Assembly: GCF_016801865.2 (NCBI RefSeq)
Contig: NC_068937.1
Span: forward strand, 30,783,828 to 30,847,827
Length of the DNA: 64,000 nt
Reading direction: 5' to 3'
From: Culex pipiens pallens
Lineage: Eukaryota > Arthropoda > Insecta > Diptera > Culicidae
The first letter of the stretch is position 1. Every line of letters begins with the position of its first letter. Position numbers and translations under genes: made by a program. This document shows, in pieces, positions 45,391 through 55,866 of this stretch. The notes under the pieces are model-generated. The model saw nothing but the letters and a program-made list of their open reading frames with translations, did not search any database and was not told the DNA's origin.

Positions 45391-46217
45391 GAAGTACCCA
45401 TAGATCTTTGAGATACATAAAATTTTAGTAAACAAATAAATCAAAAAATATGTTTTTTAAATAAATTAATTTTAAACTTTTAATATTTATTTTTTATAAT
45501 CGTACAAAAAATGCTAGCTGTGGACCCCCCGAGAACTTGACAACTTTTTTATACATTTGTATTGGTTGTTTCCGTTGTGCTTAAAGGAAATGGCTATGCA
45601 CCAGGCGCTTCCATATTCTTGTAGATGGCTCATATAATTGGGAGGAGACGCATGGTTTTTTTTAAATTGTTCGATTTTTTATGTTAAAAAATGTACCAAT
45701 TTTTCATCAGTCCGCGTGGACATAAAATCAAATTCTGTCGATTGCATCGGATTCGGGGATGCCTTTTCTCTCAGGAACGGATGAGATATCGTGAATCCGT
45801 TGACACAAGTTTTGTTTTGTCGAGTAGTGTTATTTATCATCGCCATTTTTGGCTACCATCTCCATAATTTCATTTGGCAAGACGAAGACTTATTTTTGTC
45901 AAAATAAAACCTATTTGGCATAAGACGTTTGAAGACGTATGAAATGTCATTTTTCCATAACTCCTGACTAGGTTTTAACAAAGGTTTTATCAAAGCTTTG
46001 AGGATGTTGTTAGGATTCAGTTGTAAAGCCTTGAACTCCTATGTAGGTTTTATAAATAGGCCGTAACAACCTTTTGCGGAGGTCCTTTTGGGTTTTAAGT
46101 GGGGTTTATCAAGGTTCTGGGGAGTTTGTTACGACTAAGGGGTTTTAATGTTGGTTTTGGCTGATAGGTTTTATAGCGGTTGTGACAGCTTTGATAAAGC
46201 TTAAAATGTTACTTGGG

Positions 46218-48955
46218 GGTTGCCTAAGATGATACCATACACATTTTTATTTTTCCACTGCAACTTTACTAAAATTCTATTCTTATTATTAGAGCGTTTT
46301 CGTGGAGCCAAAATTTATCATACCTTGGCAGTACTTTAGCGTTCACTGATTTCAACTTCAAAAATCCGAGTTGTGTTATTAGAAAAGTTTGAAAATTAAC
46401 AAGGCAAGTGTATAAAAAAACAATGAGAAAAAGGGTGACAAACTTATAAACATGCTCAAAACGATCTCCTTTAAAAGAAAAAAAAACCAAAAATAAATAC
46501 GCAGCTCTTACCAACTTCTTACAACCAAACAAAAGTTCTTTGCTCAAAAACACCTTCCCCTTTCCGCCCTTAACGCGGTATCGACTCAGTTTCATTACTA
46601 TGATTATTGCACTTAGCGCACGCCACTTTCAAGCCCCTCTTTGAAGGCTGTGGGAGTTTTTCCCACCCGGCTCCGAGTGTGTGTGTGCCCAAGAGAAAAA
46701 CCACCGTAATTTCGTCATTTTTCCAGTGACAGAGTGCGGCTCACTTTGTGTGCTTTTTGTTTTCAGCACACTTTTGATTTTTCCGCATCATGTGTGTTGC
46801 TTTTGATTGCAGTAGGAACAAACCAGAAGAAAGATAGCAATCGCATGGTGTGGTTCGTGTTGTTACAAAGTGTTTTATCTTACGGGCGAAACGGGTAATT
46901 GCTGCCAACAGATTGGTGAGGGTTAAGAGGTTACGTGTTATCAAAATAAATTGTAATAAATGACATTTGGTTAAGGTACCTATGTTCAAAAATTTCATTA
47001 CACGCTTATTTTTATCCTTTAAAATTTGTTTTGCAAAATTTGTAACTGACGTACCCCCTTAAGCAAGCGTTTAATAAGCAACTAGCAGTTAAGCCGGGTT
47101 TGATACGCGACAAAGTTGATGTCTCTGTGTCTTTGCTGGCAGCATCGTTGACGAGAGTCGTCGGTTCACATGATTTGAATTTTCCTTGCATCACCTGAAT
47201 GTGCCACCCACCCCGGGCTTAAGCCATCTAGAAGTCTCGTTGGCTGAGGTGTTTAGGTTTTTGGACATAAATATGGGACGGCTGTAATCGGTGTTTTATG
47301 CTTCATTTTTCGTCGTGGGACATTTTTCGGCTCGGATTGCTTAGTTGGGTATTGTTTTGACTTGGCGGTGGACAAGTTGCATTCAAATTTGGTGGCAATT
47401 TTCCGCGTTGCGTTAGAACGCCGGTAAATTTACATCGAAGTTAATGAGTGTTTGTTTTCGGGAAGTGGTTGGCTCGTGAATGGGGGTTTGTTCTTGCAGG
47501 TTTTCCAGCTGGGGGTTTCATTGTGCGTGGTAAGTGTGGACTCTCACGGAACACGGAAGGAGGAATGCTGAGAAGTCAGGAAGGTGTCGTGAATAAATAT
47601 GGTTTTAATAAATGCGTAATTAACACAAATGTTGTCTCTTCTATGCAGTATCCGAACTTCCTCTACAGCAAAGATACACAAAATCCACCTAGATGATTCG
47701 CAATAAGTAAATACCCTTTAAACGAAAAACAGAGTTAAAAAAGTGTTGAAAGAAAAAGTTCGGTCATTATTTTGGACTTTGATAATTAGACTTCTGGTTG
47801 CAAGAAAAAAACCTCCAAAATATAATATTTTGAAAAGGTGATGGTTATCCAAGTTTCGCTTGCCTTTATATAAAAAAATAAAAAATATTTTCAATGAAAC
47901 CCAAACTTGAAAAACACACTTGCCAAACATTCGCACTATTAAAATTGAGCAATTTTCTTAGACTTTGAAAGTCGTTCTTTTTTGCATTTTGATTCGCTTT
48001 AAATTTTATTGAATTTTGTCAGCTTTCATACAAAAATGCTAAGAAATGGGTTGATTGATCAATTCGAAAACCAATGCAAATTACAATTTTAATTTTAAAT
48101 TGGAAAAAAATACATTAATCTCAAAATTATTTATTTTGAATTGATGAGATTTAAATCCATTATAATTTTGAAATTCGGGGACAGAAAATTGTCTAAAAAA
48201 TTAGTTTCATATATATTTTTTTTAAATGAACTGTTTTGTTTATCTAAATCTAAATGAATTCGAAGTGCTTTATATGCAGAAGTATGCCCAAGTCTGAAAA
48301 TATTTTTTCGCCTAGATCAAACACTATTTTATGAATATGTTTTAAACATACTGAAAATTGCTCTTGCGATAGCTGGGATACAGCCCCTGAGTGTGTCAAC
48401 AATTTAGCGTCTAATATGAAGATTACGATATTCCACGGACGTTTGAACTGATGTCCAATGCCAGAACCAAAAAGCTTAACATAAATGAATATAAATCTTG
48501 AGAGCGAATCTGGTAGCAATATATTGTAACATTTGAAAACATTGAATTGCTTCAAAATCGTCAACATTTTGAACAATTTTTGATCAAATTTGTTGATTTC
48601 AAAAACATATTTGCCTTCAACTTATGTAATGAACTATCAAGTTATTGACTACATTTTTTTCAGATGAGCAAAAACACTCGTTTTGAACCTTTTGAAATGA
48701 TAGGAATGACTCAAAAATATGTTAAATATATCAAAAGAATATAAAATCTCACAAAAGTGTGTATATGGCACAATTTGATTCTCTTTCCCTGAGGCCACCG
48801 TTGGTCCTTCTTACGGCAGTAATTTGAAGATTTTAAGCCTGAGCCACCGTAATTCTAGGTTTCTGCTACATAGATAATCTTGGTCTCTTGGTCCTGTTGA
48901 ATAACACTTCAAATCAAATCAAATCACAATTTATTTATTTTTATGAGAAAAATAA
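46218..48955. other. No gene recognised; unique sequence, GC-richer at 46.55-47.65 kb
   Basis: The 46.55-47.65 kb part lacks repeats seen elsewhere in the window and is GC-richer than its surroundings, so it may hold regulatory DNA or untranslated exons. No frame over 110 codons looks coding. 47.7-48.9 kb is AT-rich without recognisable structure. Confidence 0.4.
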
Positions 48956-48964
48956 AGAATAAAA

Positions 48965-49420
48965 TTTTATCTAATCTAATCTAATCTAATCAGACCCTAG
49001 CGCAGCCAATCTTTCGAAGGGATCCTGGAGAGTGCCTTAGGTTAGATGACGCCTAGCACTCTTCTTGTCATTTATTAACATTTGTAGTACGCCATTGCAT
49101 TAGAATGCATTGAAACATCACAAGTGTTAAAGCGGCCAGGCCTACTGCGTAAAGCCGTATCGCAGAGATGACTCGTAATTGGGTTGAGTTTGAGCACTGA
49201 GTGTTCGAACAACAAGACAATTCTGAATCGACAGGGGAGGAAGAAGCGTGGGGACACACCACCATACGCTCCGAGATTTTGGTTGTATTCGTTGGGAGCA
49301 CCATGCTAAGAAGGTTTGGTACTCCGGGACCCTCTGGGATGGGACATTGTATTTCCACGAATGCCCTGGACACTATTTGCCGTGGTTATAGCGCCACAAC
49401 TCGCTCTCTGTAACAGTTTT
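48965..49420 (-). mobile_element. Retroposon-like segment with (TTAGA)n tail, minus orientation
   Basis: ATCTA units repeated about four times at 48970-48990 would be a 3' TTAGAT-type tail on the minus strand. Upstream of it on the minus strand is GC-richer sequence with a 101-codon open frame (49068-49373) ending in a hydrophobic stretch (AIRLYAVGLAALTLVMFQ). Microsatellite-like tails are typical of some LINE/SINE families. It adjoins the inverted-tRNA SINE at 49421, so the two may form one composite. Confidence 0.4.
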
Positions 49421-49653
49421 CCTAATTCCAGTCCAAGCTCACCAAGTCGTCATGGCCTAGTGGTTAGCATTTTTGCTTACCAATCCAAATGACGGAAGAT
49501 CGAACCCCGCCTCGAGCGGTTTGATTTTTCGTTCATATTCACCATTTCAAATTTATGTGTTCTTAACTTTCTCGTTGGGAGCAGATGGGAATCGAACTCA
49601 GAACCATTCGCTTACAAAGCGAATACCGTAACCAGTCAGCCACGGCCGCTCCC
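49421..49653. mobile_element. Inverted-tRNA-pair SINE (copy 2)
   Basis: The forward module has A-box-like TGGCCTAGTGGTTAGC and B-box-like GATCGAACCCC. The reversed module, read on the minus strand, has a complete 7-bp acceptor stem (GGAGCGG/CTGCTCC with one G-U), anticodon stem TTCGC/GCGAA with anticodon TGT (Thr), and B-box GTTCGATTCC. Best preserved of the three copies. Confidence 0.7.
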
Positions 49654-49959
49654 TGAAAGAATAAAATTTTAAGTACTTAAATTATTGTTCTCAAACTGTT
49701 CTTCCCAATACTCACATTTTGGCGCAAGTAAAAAAAAAAACAGCTGGATAAACTGTTCTCAAAATAATAATTATCAAACGTTTTGGTAGCATTTTTGCAT
49801 GGTAAATTTATGATGCAAAGTTGCTATTGTCTTTAAGAAAATTTTAACAAAATCTAAACAAATAAAAAAAATCTCCAAAAAATTGAAAACAATAAAAAAA
49901 TAGGGTGAACTCATGCTGAAATAGTCGCTAGGAAATTAAAATTATTTTACTTTTAGGAT

Positions 49960-50150
49960 TAGAATTTCGTCATACATTTCGAATGTAATAACATGATTTA
50001 AAAAAAAAATGCTCATAATTTTCACAAACTACGTATTTCCCATAAAAATACTCAAAATTTCAGTTTTTCACAAAATGGGTATCTTCATACATTTCGAATG
50101 TAATAACATATTTTTTGAAAATACTCAAAAAAATCACAAAACTACAGTAT
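49960..50150. repeat. AT-rich repeat family fragment
   Basis: TACATTTCGAATGTAATAACAT appears twice (49973 and 50088 regions), with CACAAACTACGTATTT between: the reverse-complement form of the 1-539 units. The SINE copy at 50151 is inserted at or next to it. Confidence 0.6.
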
Positions 50151-50372
50151 TCCTAATTCCAGTCTTGGCTCACCAAGTGGTTAGCATTTTTGCTTACCAA
50201 TTCAAAGGACGGGGGATCGAACCCCGATTCAAGCGACTTTGATTTTTCGTTCTTATTCAGTATTTCAAGTATTTTAAGACTTAAACTTTCTCGTTGTGAG
50301 CAGATGGGCATCAAACCCAGGACCATTCGCTTACAAAGCGAATATCGTAACCAGTCGGCCACGGCCGCTCCC
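50151..50372. mobile_element. Inverted-tRNA-pair SINE (copy 3)
   Basis: Same structure as 49421-49653: a forward module with AGTGGTTAGCATTTTTGC and GGATCGAACCCC, and a reversed module ending GGCCACGGCCGCTCC. The first module has lost the TCGTCATGGCC part of its A-box region. Only ~500 bp from copy 2. Confidence 0.65.
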
Positions 50373-50459
50373 TAGTAAGATTGGCGTAGTTGTCTTAGTT
50401 GGATTGTATGGATGTTAGAGTAGATGAAAGAGTTATTTGAACAATATTATGGAAAGCTC

Positions 50460-50700
50460 TCACCAAAAACACGAAATCTTCAACAGCTTAGTTCCAATCT
50501 TCTCGACACGTTCCTCTTGAATCATCAGTAGAATTTCGGGGAGCGGACCTGGTACCGATACACGACTTTGAAGTAAACGGACGATGATCACCACCCACAC
50601 CTTCTTTCTCGATGTTCCAGCAACGCTTGAATTAACAACCACTTCGCGATTGTTGTTCCTGCCTTTTTTGCTTCCGTTGATGTGGAAGTCGAATTTCTTA
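50460..50700 (-). pseudogene. Coding-like fragment, family not recognised
   Basis: The minus strand is open from about 50705 to the stop at 50460, with non-random composition (KKFDFHINGSKKGRNNN, then VPGPLPEILLMIQEERVEK). The last codons, TTTTTGGTGAGA, could instead be a splice donor before GTGAGA. No domain recognised; it may be an exon, a retrocopy or a transposon fragment. Confidence 0.25.
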
Positions 50701-50859
50701 TGTTCTTATGGCTTACAATTGTAACAAGACCTTTAAATTCAAACTTATTTCACAAATTTTAAAGAAAATTTTAAGACGATCAGAAAGTGAAAAATGACAG
50801 CAAACGAAAAAAACGCGTCCGACCCCAGACACAGCTTGCTTCGAATTAAATTTCCCTTA

Positions 50860-51165
50860 AAATGACATGTTCCAAAATTTATTATAGTCGAGTAACGGAA
50901 AATGGAAGAGTTTTTGAAACTTTTTGGTGTTTTATTTGATGAAAAACACGTTTTTTTTTCAGAATTCTGAGTGCGCCATCAAATCGGGCGTCTAATTTTA
51001 CAAAAAAGTCCGTCACCATTTCAGGCTGTAAATTATTGAAAAACACCTCTTTTTTCGCATGTTCAAAAACGAAAGGGCTCGTAACGCCGCTCCGTCACGA
51101 GATATCAAAAAATGGACCACGGATTCGTGATAAGGGACAAAAGCTACCCCTTAGGACAAATTCGA
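50860..51165. repeat. Fragment related to 14590-14900
   Basis: Contains GAGTAACGGAAAATGGAAGA, CAGAATTCTGAGTGCGCCAT, CAAATCGGGCGTCTAATTTT and TACCCCTTAGGACAAA in reverse order and orientation relative to 14590-14900. It spans the foldback's edge, so the repeat family extends beyond that foldback. Confidence 0.65.
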
Positions 51166-51487
51166 AATGTATGAAAATAAACTCCCTCATTTGTTACCCA
51201 TATTGAAAAACAATTATTTTGGTTTTTTTTTTTTGAGAAAAAATGTCATTTTCAAAATACAGGAAAAATAAGTATTTTTGTGAACATTTTCATGTATTTA
51301 TAATTTTAGTGGATAGCTGACATCATCCCGGTTTCAAAACACTATATTTTTTTATGTTTGCATGATTTTTCATACGATTATAGCAAATGGCTCCCATATA
51401 GCCTAAATCCCATTAGCTCTGTGCTTCAGTTATGCACGCTTCGCTTTTGCATCCCCCATATGCGGTGCTAAACCAAGGCATGACTGT
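51166..51487. repeat. AT-rich repeat fragment, then second copy of the 3056-3245 repeat
   Basis: 51166-51300 matches the AT-rich family (CGAAATGTATGAAAATAAAC, TTGTTACCCATATTG). 51309-51487 parallels 3056-3245 from GACATCATCCCG to GGCATGACTGTA. In both places the AT-rich family lies within about 1.3 kb of this repeat. Confidence 0.6.
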
Positions 51488-51799
51488 ATTTAATTATGAG
51501 AAAATATTCAGCGAACCCTGTTCTACATTCTTATATTGTTTTTAGATGTCAAAGTTCACTAGGAAAATAAGATTTTTTTTTTCAAAGCTTCATGAACAAT
51601 TTTTTTTTCAAGTTGAACATTCTAAAATGCAAGAATCTTTACAATTGGATCTGCAAAGATTTTTTTGTGTCGAAAATTATTAGGAGTTTATGAAAATGTA
51701 AGTATTTTAAATCACATTTAATCCCCAAAAACAAATTTAATACTACAATTTGTTGGAAATTCAATGCATTATATGTTAAAGCATAAAAAATACATGTTT

Positions 51800-52170
51800 A
51801 AAAACTTTCTATCTGAAGATTTGACAACTCTATCATATGTTATGACCACTTTACTTAAATTTTCTTATTTTTAAGCCGGATCTTAGATATTTTGATAAAA
51901 AATATGTCCAAATCCATCATGCAACCCTTTGTCAAATAGGCAATCAAAAGACTTTCCCAATGAGCCAAAATGATTAAAGATATGATAACCCTATCAAAAG
52001 TTATGAACACTTAAGTGTTAATTTTACGCTTTTAAGAGGCCGGAACGAAGATATGTTCATGAAATCGTTGTCTGAATTTAGATTGTAACAAATCGTTAGA
52101 TTGGCATTCAAAAGACCCAACAAAATGAAAATCTGACAACCTTATCAAAAGTTGTGAGTAGTGAAAAATA
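51800..52170. repeat. Degenerate tandem repeat, related block at 56690-57130
   Basis: A block reading like GATTTGACAACTCTATCAAAAGTTATGAACACTT (shown split: GATTTGACAACTCTATC, AAAAGTTATGAACACTT) recurs near 51825, 51985 and 52132. Similar blocks (GGTAACCCTGTCCCAAGTTA, GGCAACTCTGTCCAAAGTTA) lie near 56737, 56915 and 57078. Spacing is about 150-180 bp; copies are strongly diverged. Confidence 0.45.
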
Positions 52171-52652
52171 GAAATAAAACATTGAATGAGCAGATTTTGT
52201 TATTTTAGATTAAAGTATAGATGAGAGGAGGGCATCAACCACCTAAAGCAGGATAAATTAGTGTTTTCTTCTTGATTTGGCTATCTGAAATTTTATATAT
52301 CCGAAGTTTAACTTTCGCGATGACTTCAGATAAACGAGTCTGTATATTAATATATACTTTATATAAACAACAGTTTCTAGAACACTTAAAATCTTTTCAA
52401 TTTTTAATTGAAATCAACCAGAAAATACAAAATATTGAACAAAATGAACGAGCTTTGATTGAAATATTGGTTGGATTTAACAATAAATTGGTTTTACATA
52501 ATTCAAAACAAAGTTGAAAGTTGAAATATTTTTCAACATTGAGAATTGGAAAGCGACTTTGACATCCAGAGTTTTTTTTAAAAGGTCCTATAAGCTATTG
52601 TGTTTCATATGTTTATAGGACCTTTTCAAAAAAAACTCTAGATATCTTCGCT

Positions 52653-52827
52653 TACCCAGTCAAATCAAACCGAATTCTGAAACGGAATCTAATTAGAATC
52701 ACAGACAAGTTCTATTTAAAACGCAACAACCGGTTCGAACACGGAACTGGTTGTTGCGTTTGAAACGGAATTCGTATACGATTCTAATTAGATTCCTTTT
52801 TAGAATTCGGATTGAGTTACCTGGGTA
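52653..52827. mobile_element. 175-bp hairpin MITE, TACCCAG ends
   Basis: TACCCAG (52653) and CTGGGTA (ending 52827) are the ends. Blocks CCGAATTCTGAAACGGAATC / GATTCCTTTTTAGAATTCGG and AAACGCAACAACCGGTTC / GAACTGGTTGTTGCGTTT pair. The trinucleotide GCT sits on both sides and may be a 3-bp duplication. Confidence 0.65.
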
Positions 52828-52829
52828 GC

Positions 52830-53000
52830 TGCACTCAAAAAAATAAGTTCGCGTAAACGTGAACAGAGTTCATGCCAATGGGAACCAGAAAGATTACTGT
52901 ACGACTTTCATGGTGCAAGTTGAATAGTTTTCTTCTTGGTTTCCGTTGGCATGTACTCTGTTCAAGTTTATGGGAACTAATTTTTTTTGCGTGTGTACAT
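52830..53000. mobile_element. ~170-bp imperfect hairpin
   Basis: GTGAACAGAGTTCATGCCAA and TTGGCATGTACTCTGTTCAA pair imperfectly, as do GGGAACCAGAAAG and CTTGGTTTCC. It lies directly beside the 52653-52827 MITE. The GTGAAC and GGGAACC words recall the CACGGAGAAAA family at 4574. Confidence 0.5.
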
Positions 53001-53339
53001 TTTATAACAATACTGTTTTTTAAAGTTTGCATCGCTCTGAAGTTAATAAAAATTGAAACATTTCATTCGCCTAAAAGATACCACATCGCACACAAGCTCC
53101 ACGCCGCAAGACAGTTCTCTAGATAACCCTCCTCTAGATCAGTTTCCCCAAAACCCGCTCCAAACTTCACATCACGCTCAAAACCTGTCAAAACAACTCC
53201 ACAACTTCAGCGCCGCCAACCTTGCCGCACCAAAAACCCAATCAACCGTAGATTGTAAACAAAAACCTGTTTTTCTTCTCTCTTCCTTCTTTCTCTCTCA
53301 ATTCGCGGCATTCCTCTCTCGCCGCTCTTAAGCTGCCTG

Positions 53340-54392
53340 CGCGCACGTTTTCTCCGCGGGCAAAACACAACACGCCCGAGCGGGACACCCTCTGTTTGCG
53401 CTCTCTTTCGCTCGCTCTTCAGGAGAGTGTGCGAGAGCGCAAGTCTTGTTCGCTTAAGTCGTGTACTTTTTGAAAAAAGGTTCCTCTCTCCACTCCGGGT
53501 CGTTTTCTTCAAACGGTCAGCAACGTCTCAGACGGTCGGAGGTTTCTTGGGATCGTCGCGTTTTTTCGGGAGTTTTGGAGTGTTTTAAGTGAAGTTTAGA
53601 CGGAATGTTTTGAGTAGATTTAGATTGAGTGAAGCTGGAGGAAGTTTGGACAACGTTTGAGGGTATTAAAATTTGCGAGTTCGTGCCTTGCGGAATCGTT
53701 CAAATACCGGTTTTTGTGTATTCCGTGAAGAGTTCTGTTTACGCGCGCGGTGAAAGGAGTTCAGGAAGATCTTCGAGGAGAGGAAGTTTTAAATGTTTTG
53801 TGTGCGAGTTGCATGGAGGAGTGTTATAATTAGAGAGTGATTTGTTTTCGGATGCAACATCGAGAAGCAGGCAGCCGTAAAGGGCCGCTAAGAAAGTAAT
53901 TAAAGCTAAACTAGCGCTCGTTTTTTTGGGGAAGGTAGAGGCAAAAAGTGCTTACTCGTAAAAGATAAGCGCCCTTTTTGAAGGAGGAGAAGGAGGAAGT
54001 TCCCACCAGTGGTGTGAGTGTTATTTTCATGCGGAGTTGCATGTGTTGAAAGGTTAATCCAGAAGGAGAGTTGGAGTAAGTGGAAGAGAGTGAAGAAGTC
54101 GATAAATAAGAAGAAAGTGCCCCAAGTGAGAAAACAACAACAAAGTGTTTCAAGTGTTTTAGAGAAGAAATAAAGTTTTAAAAATATCTCAAGTGTTGAG
54201 GAGGAGAAGGAGTGTGAAGAAACTATTCCGGAGTTTCACAGCTAAAAGGTGTAGGAAAAGGGAGTTGCTGGTTATGAAAAGAGAAAAAAAACCCGCATAA
54301 TTGTTGAGTCTGGCCAGCATTAGAGGGTGCGTTATTGGATTATGGACGTGATCAACTAAGGAGCGAGATTGAGTTCTGCGGAGTCGTTAAAG
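53340..54392 (+). other. Candidate promoter and non-coding first exon of a gene
   Basis: Unique and GC-richer than its surroundings. It begins with a CT/GA-rich block (TTTGCGCTCTCTTTCGCTCG), followed by initiator-like GGTCAGCA (about 53515) and CTCAGAC, then about 850 bp of purine-rich, stop-studded sequence with AAGTG words, typical of a long insect 5' UTR. A possible donor AAAG|GTCAGT is at 54393. No coding frame is evident; if real, the coding exons lie outside the clear part of the window or beyond the next repeats. Confidence 0.35.
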
Positions 54393-54756
54393 GTCAGTCA
54401 GGGTTCGCAAAACCCAGCAGTGTTTTTACTCTACTAGTTTTACGACCGACTCAACGCAAGGGGAAAGGGAGGTTGTAAAAAGGGGATTGGCTCAACCGTA
54501 GAGAGCTGTTTATGGAATTGCTGTGCAGCGTGACATTCACAGAACTCACACACACACACCTACCTACCCATGGAACTGTCAAGAATCGATGGCTTAGTTC
54601 GATCAACCCGTAGCAATGCCCGGGACGAGGTTGAGGAAAATTTATGAGGCCCACACCGTTGTTGTGAGCACGGCTTAAAGGGCGCTACCAGCATTGACTA
54701 AAGTTGGATTGATGGAGGAGGTTTTTGTATTGTAAGCCGAACATTGTACCGATGTA

Positions 54757-55701
54757 GGGGAGAGTGGGGAGACTTGATCCCCTTTTTTTGTATCGCACAT
54801 AACTCTGTCAATGTCTCACAAAACTATAAACTTTTTGCATGAATTGAAAGCTTAAACATTCATCTATGTTTGGCTAATAAGGGTATTTCCTCAGATGAAC
54901 TCTTCGAATCATGCCAAGCGTTTTAAAAAAATATTTTAAACCGGCATTTAAAAAATGTTGGGGGTAATTTGATCCCCCTTTCAACATTTGGAAGAAATCT
55001 TAAGCAAAATGTTTCTTTTTAATCCAAACTTTTGATTTTCTATAAGTTACAGCAATTTCACATAAAACCTGTACGTTTGTGTTCAAAATATAACAAGTTT
55101 AGTATGTAAAATACTTAAAAACTTAAAATATTATTTTTTAGACCAAAATTAAGGATGTTTACAAAAGCTGGAAATTTTTGTTTACAAAACTTTTGAAAAA
55201 AAGCTCAAACTGCATTAAGTTATGTACAACTATACTAAAGGAAACTATGTATGAAAACCCAGCCCAATTAATTAATTTTGAGGCTGATCCCAGTGACTGA
55301 AAAATGCAGGGATCAAGTCTCCCTAAACGCACTTTTTTAAACAATTGATTGTAAAAATAGTATGACGATAAATTTAACATCAAATGCGTAAGCGTTTTGA
55401 AGTTGATAAGTTTATCAAAAAATTCATGTATAAAAAATATTTTTGTGAATAATTTTTGAGTGTTTTCTATACATATCAAAACGAAGAAAAAAGATCTATT
55501 GGAAGTTTTTTGCAGCTCGTTTTAGAAAAATGTGTGTAACTCAATCTAAACATTGTTTAATTTTTTTCTCTGTCTTTTACAATGAGTTTTAGTTAATTTC
55601 GCACAACTTTCTAGAACAAAGCTAATTGTTTTACCCACATGCTGACGAGATACAGGCTTGGGATCAAGTGTCCCCGGGGATCAAGTCTCCCCAATCTCCC
55701 C
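54757..55701. mobile_element. 945-bp TA-flanked element, GGGGAGAttGGGGAGACTTGA ends
   Basis: Left end GGGGAGAGTGGGGAGACTTG and right end CAAGTCTCCCCAATCTCCCC are inverted repeats with one mismatch in that span; TA flanks both sides (54755-54756, 55702-55703). The TTGATCCCC / GGGATCAAGT word recurs inside (near 54971, 55308, 55659). No transposase. Confidence 0.82.
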
Positions 55702-55789
55702 TAAGCCCCCGGGGAATTCCATTCTTTGGAATACCATTTGATGTCAACGAAAGTGGTTTGGATTGAGATGGAGTGTTGAATGTCCTGTG

Positions 55790-55858
55790 AAATGTTTTCA
55801 CTCATTGTTACTGGACTCACAATTCAGAGGTCATCGGTTCGAATCTCTTCGAAGTCCA
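55790..55858 (+). other. Weak tRNA-like sequence next to a pogo-like MITE
   Basis: A B-box-like ATCGGTTCGAATCTCTTCG at about 55837-55855 with a T-arm-like stem follows ACTGGACTCACAATTCAGAGG. No full cloverleaf can be drawn, so it is at most a decayed tRNA or SINE head. Confidence 0.25.
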
Positions 55859-55866
55859 TGTAGATA

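Larger units (their letters stand above)
38422..45830. mobile_element. 7.4 kb FB-like foldback with satellite-array arms
   Basis: Ends ACACTACTCGACAAAAC and GTTTTGTCGAGTAGTGT. The outer ~435 bp of the arms (38422-38857, 45395-45830) are near-identical inverted copies. They are followed by inverted arrays of the same 144-bp satellite (38860-42117 and 43122-45390) and an unpaired ~1 kb core. Drosophila FB elements are known to have long inverted repeats made of tandem units around a variable core, so the architecture fits, though relatedness is unproven. No transposase seen. Confidence 0.8.
37677..46217. mobile_element. Outer element with CCCAAGTAACATTTT ends, interrupted by the satellite foldback
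   Basis: Terminal CCCAAGTAACATTTT (37677) and AAAATGTTACTTGGG (ending 46217) are inverted repeats. Outside the nested foldback only 37677-38421 and 45831-46217 (about 1.13 kb) belong to it. Both ends carry many copies of an AGGTTTTAT-like motif in the same orientation, possible transposase-binding sites. The inner foldback (38422-45830) is bounded by TATT on both sides, a possible short target duplication. No clear duplication flanks the outer ends. Confidence 0.55.

Noticed and set aside
43117..45444. 775-codon tandem-repeat 'protein' on the minus strand
   Set aside because: Same satellite in the inverted arm; same argument.
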